From Bacteroidota bacterium (lineage in GTDB: Bacteria > Bacteroidota > Bacteroidia > Flavobacteriales > Weeksellaceae), in contig JAEXBS010000047.1 in the NCBI GenBank assembly GCA_023393915.1, forward strand, positions 62,001-126,000: a DNA stretch of 64,000 nucleotides, read 5' to 3'. The position numbers and the translations under genes are program-made. The notes under the pieces are model-generated. The model was not told where the DNA came from. It was given only the letters and a program-made list of their open reading frames with translations, and made no database searches. How positions within the stretch are numbered: position 1 is the first letter of the stretch; every line of letters begins with the position of its first letter. Below are positions 60,721 to 64,000 of the stretch, one piece after another.

Positions 60721-61749
60721 ATGAAAAATAGAAATCTTTTACTTTTACTTATTGGAATCGCAATTGTAGGAATTATTGGAGTACGCTATTACCTGAATTT
60801 CCAAAAGGACAATGTGAAAAAGGAAGGACATTTTCATATTCCTACCGATGCCTCCTACGCTCAGGTTTTGGATAGTATTGCGCCTTACATCGACAATAGA
60901 GCTTCTTTCGAAAAAGTCGCAAAAAGTGCCAAATTACAAGATCGCTTTTATCCCGGTCGCTACAAAGTAGTCGAGGGGAAAACCAATAAAGAATTGGTGG
61001 AAATGATCCAAAATGGACACCAAGTAGATATTAGTTTTCGAATCGGTGATTTTAATGACGTTTATCAAATGATGGGAAGAGTAGCCCTTAAAACAGAACT
61101 CGACTCCGCTAGCTTTATTAAAGCATTTGATAAAATCGCCAAAGAAAAAGGTCTTAGTAACGCTGAGGATTTAAAGAAATATTTTTTCATTGACACGTAT
61201 AACTTTTTTTGGACCGTAAAACCAGAAGAGTTTTTTGGACGATTTGAAAAAGATTACAATGATTTTTGGACCAAGGAAAGAATAGAAAAAGAAGAGAATC
61301 TTGGACTCTCTAGAAATCAAATCTATGCGCTAGCTTCCATTGTCTATCAAGAATCTGGAGGTAAAACCGACGAACAAAAAACCATTGCAGGACTGTACCT
61401 AAATCGGTACAGGAAAGGAATGAAACTTCAAAGTGACCCTACAGTGATTTACGCAGTCAATAAAGACGCTAATTTTCAATTAGAAATTAAAAGAGTTTAT
61501 TACAAATACCTCACTCATCCTTCCCCGTACAATACCTATAAAAATGCAGGCATTCCTCCTGGGCCCATTTGCGTCGTTGATAAAAATTCTATTGATGCCG
61601 TTTTGAATGCAGAGAACCACAATTACATTTTTATGGCGGCGGATCCTTCTCGACCAGGTCTTCACCGTTTTACTGCAAGTGACTCAGAACATGTACGTAA
61701 CGCTAGAGATTACCAACAATGGCTCGATCAACAGGAAAAAAATCCATAA
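60721..61749 (+). CDS. mltG: endolytic transglycosylase MltG (YceG)
   Basis: 342 residues from ATG 60721; a TTG at 60703 is rejected. One N-terminal membrane helix (LLLLLIGIAIVGIIGVRYYL), a LysM-like domain, then the YceG catalytic domain: ASIVYQESGGKTDEQKTIAGLYLNR with the catalytic Glu near residue 211, and LQSDPTVIYAV. It cuts new glycan strands and sets their length. The conserved N-P-Y-N-T-Y motif appears as HPSPYNTYKNAGIPPGPI. Confidence 0.94.
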   Translation: MKNRNLLLLLIGIAIVGIIGVRYYLNFQKDNVKKEGHFHIPTDASYAQVLDSIAPYIDNRASFEKVAKSAKLQDRFYPGRYKVVEGKTNKELVEMIQNGHQVDISFRIGDFNDVYQMMGRVALKTELDSASFIKAFDKIAKEKGLSNAEDLKKYFFIDTYNFFWTVKPEEFFGRFEKDYNDFWTKERIEKEENLGLSRNQIYALASIVYQESGGKTDEQKTIAGLYLNRYRKGMKLQSDPTVIYAVNKDANFQLEIKRVYYKYLTHPSPYNTYKNAGIPPGPICVVDKNSIDAVLNAENHNYIFMAADPSRPGLHRFTASDSEHVRNARDYQQWLDQQEKNP

Positions 61750-61909
61750 ACTTTAACATCCTTTAAGAGAATTTCGGTTTAACATTTCGCTCTTTCCTTC
61801 GTCTAATGGGGGTGAGACAAGAAAAATCATGTGCTCACTTGACCAGAAAAATAAATAATTATAACGTAGAACTTCCGGAATTTTAAAGTTTCGGTAAAAA
61901 TTTGAATTG

Positions 61910-64000
61910 ATGATTCCAATCGAAATTACTCAAAAACTAGCACGAAAATCATTAGGACTCACCGTCTTATTATCCGCAGCCGCATTTGCTTTTGCGCAAG
62001 AAAAAGTTAACATCCAAGGAAAAGTGACCTCTTCTTCGGGAGATCCAATTGCCTATGCATCGATCTCCTTTTCCAGCAAAGCAAACCTTTTGTATAGTGA
62101 TGCGGTCCTTACGGACGAAAACGGAGGCTATTCGCTTGCAATCACGCCAGGTGTTTACGATATTACCATCGAAGCCATTGACTTTAAAAAATTTAGCTCC
62201 GAGGGACAAAGTATCACAGGAGGAGTTGTACCTACTTTCGTAGTAGAAAGTGAAGCGACTCAAACCATGGCCCCAACTGCAGATATTGAAGGAGTAACCA
62301 TTACTGCAACAAATAAACCCTATAAAGTAGAACTGGATAAGAAAACGTACGATCCCAGTTCTGATTTAATTAGTAAAGGAGGAAACCTGCAAGATGTACT
62401 TCAAAACGTTCCGTCCGTATCCGTTGATACCGACGGAACTGTATCCATGAGAGGAAATTCTAATATTAGATTTCTAATCAACGGTAAGCCTTCCGCTTTA
62501 CTTGGAATCGATGACGGTGCAAACGCACTTCAAAGTATCCCAGCGGATCAAATTGAAAGAATTGAAGTGATCACCAATCCTTCCTCTAAATACGAAGCCT
62601 CGGGAACAGCCGGTATCCTAAATATCATTCTGAAAAAGAATAAAAGAATGGGATTCAATGGTAGTTTAACCGGTAGTGTAGGTTATCTTCCTAGCACCAA
62701 TTTAAATGCGAATTTAAGCTGGAGAAGAGGTGATGCTACTTGGTTTGTTAATGGTGGCGGTGGAATGCGAAGAAGTGAAGGTACTAGTTACAATCTAGCT
62801 ACTTTTGATGATCGTGGCGTAGCCAACCAACTTCTCTCTCAAGATGCCTACTCAGATAGCGAAAACGAAATGAAGTTTTATAACGGTACGGCTGGATTGG
62901 TTTACGATCTTTCCGATCGAACTTCCGTAAATGCCTCGGTAACTTTAAGACACTTTGATGGAGAATCGGATGGAAACGTTTCCACGGCAATGACTTACAA
63001 TGGAATCGATGCGTCCAACACTTCTTCTCTCTATCCTTTAAACAAACTTCGTAGTACTACAGGATACAATACTAACAATGCGATTCAAGGAGATTTCGGA
63101 CTCGATTACGAAATTGGAGACAATGGCTCTAACATTGCCTTCTCTTTAAGTCTTCAGAAGAACGAATCCGAAGGAGTCAGCGACATTCGTGAAACAAGAA
63201 ATAATGCGTATTACAGATTGGATCAAACCGATCAAGCAACAAAAAATACGTCCATCGTAGGAAAGATTGATTATGAATTGCCGTTAGGAGAAAATTCAAG
63301 AATTGAAGCAGGTTATCGTTTCGATAAGAGTGATAACGACTACGATTATTCCGTATGGAATGAAGGAGTTATTAATCCAGATTTCACATCGGTAACTCAA
63401 TACAATGAAATGTTCAATGCATTTTATGTTCAATTTAAAAGTAAAATCGGAGATCGTTTTGCTTACCAGTTAGGTCTTCGTGATGAGATCAGTACAGTAG
63501 ATGTAGATTTCAGAAGTCTAGCTTCTTCTGAACCTGCAATCTCAAAAAGCTACAATGATCTTTTCCCATCGGTCTTCTTGTCTTACGATCTAGCAAACAA
63601 CAACCAACTCCTCCTTAATTATTCGAGAAGAATTAACCGACCAAGATCTTGGTTTTTAGTTCCATTCAATAGTTATAACGACAGTGACAATATCTTTAGT
63701 GGAAACCCGGATTTGAATCCTTCTTATGTGAATTCATTTGAATTTGGTTACAGCTTACAGAAAAGCAAAATCACTTTCAATCCGACACTATACTTCAATC
63801 ATGAAACCGACGAAACGCAGATGGTCAACCTTTATAACTTTGAAAAGCAGCGTTTCGAAACCAAGCCTTACAACATTGGATTTGAACAGCGCTACGGTTT
63901 GGACATGAACTTCACTTACGATCCATTTTCATGGTTAAAAATAATGGGTAGTTTAGACCTCTTCGGTTACCGCTCTGACGGTGACTTCCACTACACCACT
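61910..64000 (+). CDS. TonB-dependent receptor with carboxypeptidase-like N-domain, partial
   Basis: 697 codons are in the window without a stop; the gene runs past the right edge. A Sec signal (LGLTVLLSAAAFAFAQ, cut after Ala-Gln) is followed by a CarboxypepD_reg/CNA-like domain (KVNIQGKVTSSSGDPIAYASI; LTDENGGYSLAITPGVYDITI), a plug domain (LQDVLQNVPSVSVD; VSMRGNSNIRFLINGKPS; RIEVITNPSSKYEASGTAGILNI) and barrel strands of the outer membrane beta-barrel family (YSRRINRPRSWFLVPFNSY; DNIFSGNPDLNPSYVNSFEFGY). It has no SusD partner in view. Ligand unknown. Confidence 0.9.
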   Translation, partial: MIPIEITQKLARKSLGLTVLLSAAAFAFAQEKVNIQGKVTSSSGDPIAYASISFSSKANLLYSDAVLTDENGGYSLAITPGVYDITIEAIDFKKFSSEGQSITGGVVPTFVVESEATQTMAPTADIEGVTITATNKPYKVELDKKTYDPSSDLISKGGNLQDVLQNVPSVSVDTDGTVSMRGNSNIRFLINGKPSALLGIDDGANALQSIPADQIERIEVITNPSSKYEASGTAGILNIILKKNKRMGFNGSLTGSVGYLPSTNLNANLSWRRGDATWFVNGGGGMRRSEGTSYNLATFDDRGVANQLLSQDAYSDSENEMKFYNGTAGLVYDLSDRTSVNASVTLRHFDGESDGNVSTAMTYNGIDASNTSSLYPLNKLRSTTGYNTNNAIQGDFGLDYEIGDNGSNIAFSLSLQKNESEGVSDIRETRNNAYYRLDQTDQATKNTSIVGKIDYELPLGENSRIEAGYRFDKSDNDYDYSVWNEGVINPDFTSVTQYNEMFNAFYVQFKSKIGDRFAYQLGLRDEISTVDVDFRSLASSEPAISKSYNDLFPSVFLSYDLANNNQLLLNYSRRINRPRSWFLVPFNSYNDSDNIFSGNPDLNPSYVNSFEFGYSLQKSKITFNPTLYFNHETDETQMVNLYNFEKQRFETKPYNIGFEQRYGLDMNFTYDPFSWLKIMGSLDLFGYRSDGDFHYTT

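Overview
The window is a chromosomal segment of a Bacteroidota bacterium, most likely class Flavobacteriia. The evidence is the gene set: a fused SecDF, a fused CcsBA (ResB/CcsA), TamL, a mevalonate kinase next to a UbiA prenyltransferase, an N-acylornithine-type carbamoyltransferase in the arginine operon, and an unfinished TonB-dependent receptor of the CarboxypepD_reg/beta-barrel type. The repeated promoter element TAnnTTFG-type, read here as TAnnTTTG, directly upstream of many start codons is the Bacteroidota -7 box. Composition is AT-rich. There are no rRNA genes, IS elements, integrases or CRISPR arrays.

Layout. 1-5.9 kb: minus-strand housekeeping genes (YggS fragment, tRNA-Arg, M28 peptidase lipoprotein, AraC regulator, amino-acid racemase homologue plus GNAT, universal stress protein, SPFH protein). 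5.9-9.8 kb: a small accessory region with a gene-poor stretch, a divergent pair (small membrane protein and a class II Fic enzyme) sharing a cluster of three operator-like inverted repeats, and a HipB/HipA toxin-antitoxin pair, next to tRNA-Ser. 10.3-14 kb: pheA with a complete Phe-codon attenuator, a FluC fluoride channel, trxB and holA. 14-16.4 kb: plus-strand HsdR-N-like protein, NhaC antiporter and HAD hydrolase.

16.4-25.1 kb: one long arginine operon on the minus strand (GNAT-argG-argC-argD-argF'-argB-argE-argH-lrp), tightly packed, with one good promoter and a repeated octamer around it. 25.2-37.3 kb: ccsBA on the minus strand and, divergently, ftsK-lolA-lptF/G; then frr and pyrH (minus), cmk, and a YtxH-holin-hypothetical envelope stress group downstream of a sigma54-like element. 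37.3-54.5 kb: trmH and tamL head to head, clpS, CorC-type transporter, PAP2, TatA, MFS carriers, the isoprenoid genes, thiolase, bifunctional nuclease and secDF. 54.7-64 kb: hemN, a Ycf48-like exported protein, an APC permease, then plus-strand pnuC, dapF, mltG and the truncated TonB-dependent receptor.

The most notable non-coding logic: (1) promoter, 21-residue leader peptide rich in Phe codons and intrinsic terminator in front of pheA; (2) three phased 19-bp operators in front of fic; (3) two nearly identical TGGCAC-N3-TGTTGTAC elements in separate intergenic regions; (4) TATTATCT octamers around the arginine promoter; (5) several -7 boxes placed so that transcription would start on or next to the start codon, suggesting leaderless mRNAs. 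All functional statements are from reading the sequence and knowledge of the families; no database search was run.
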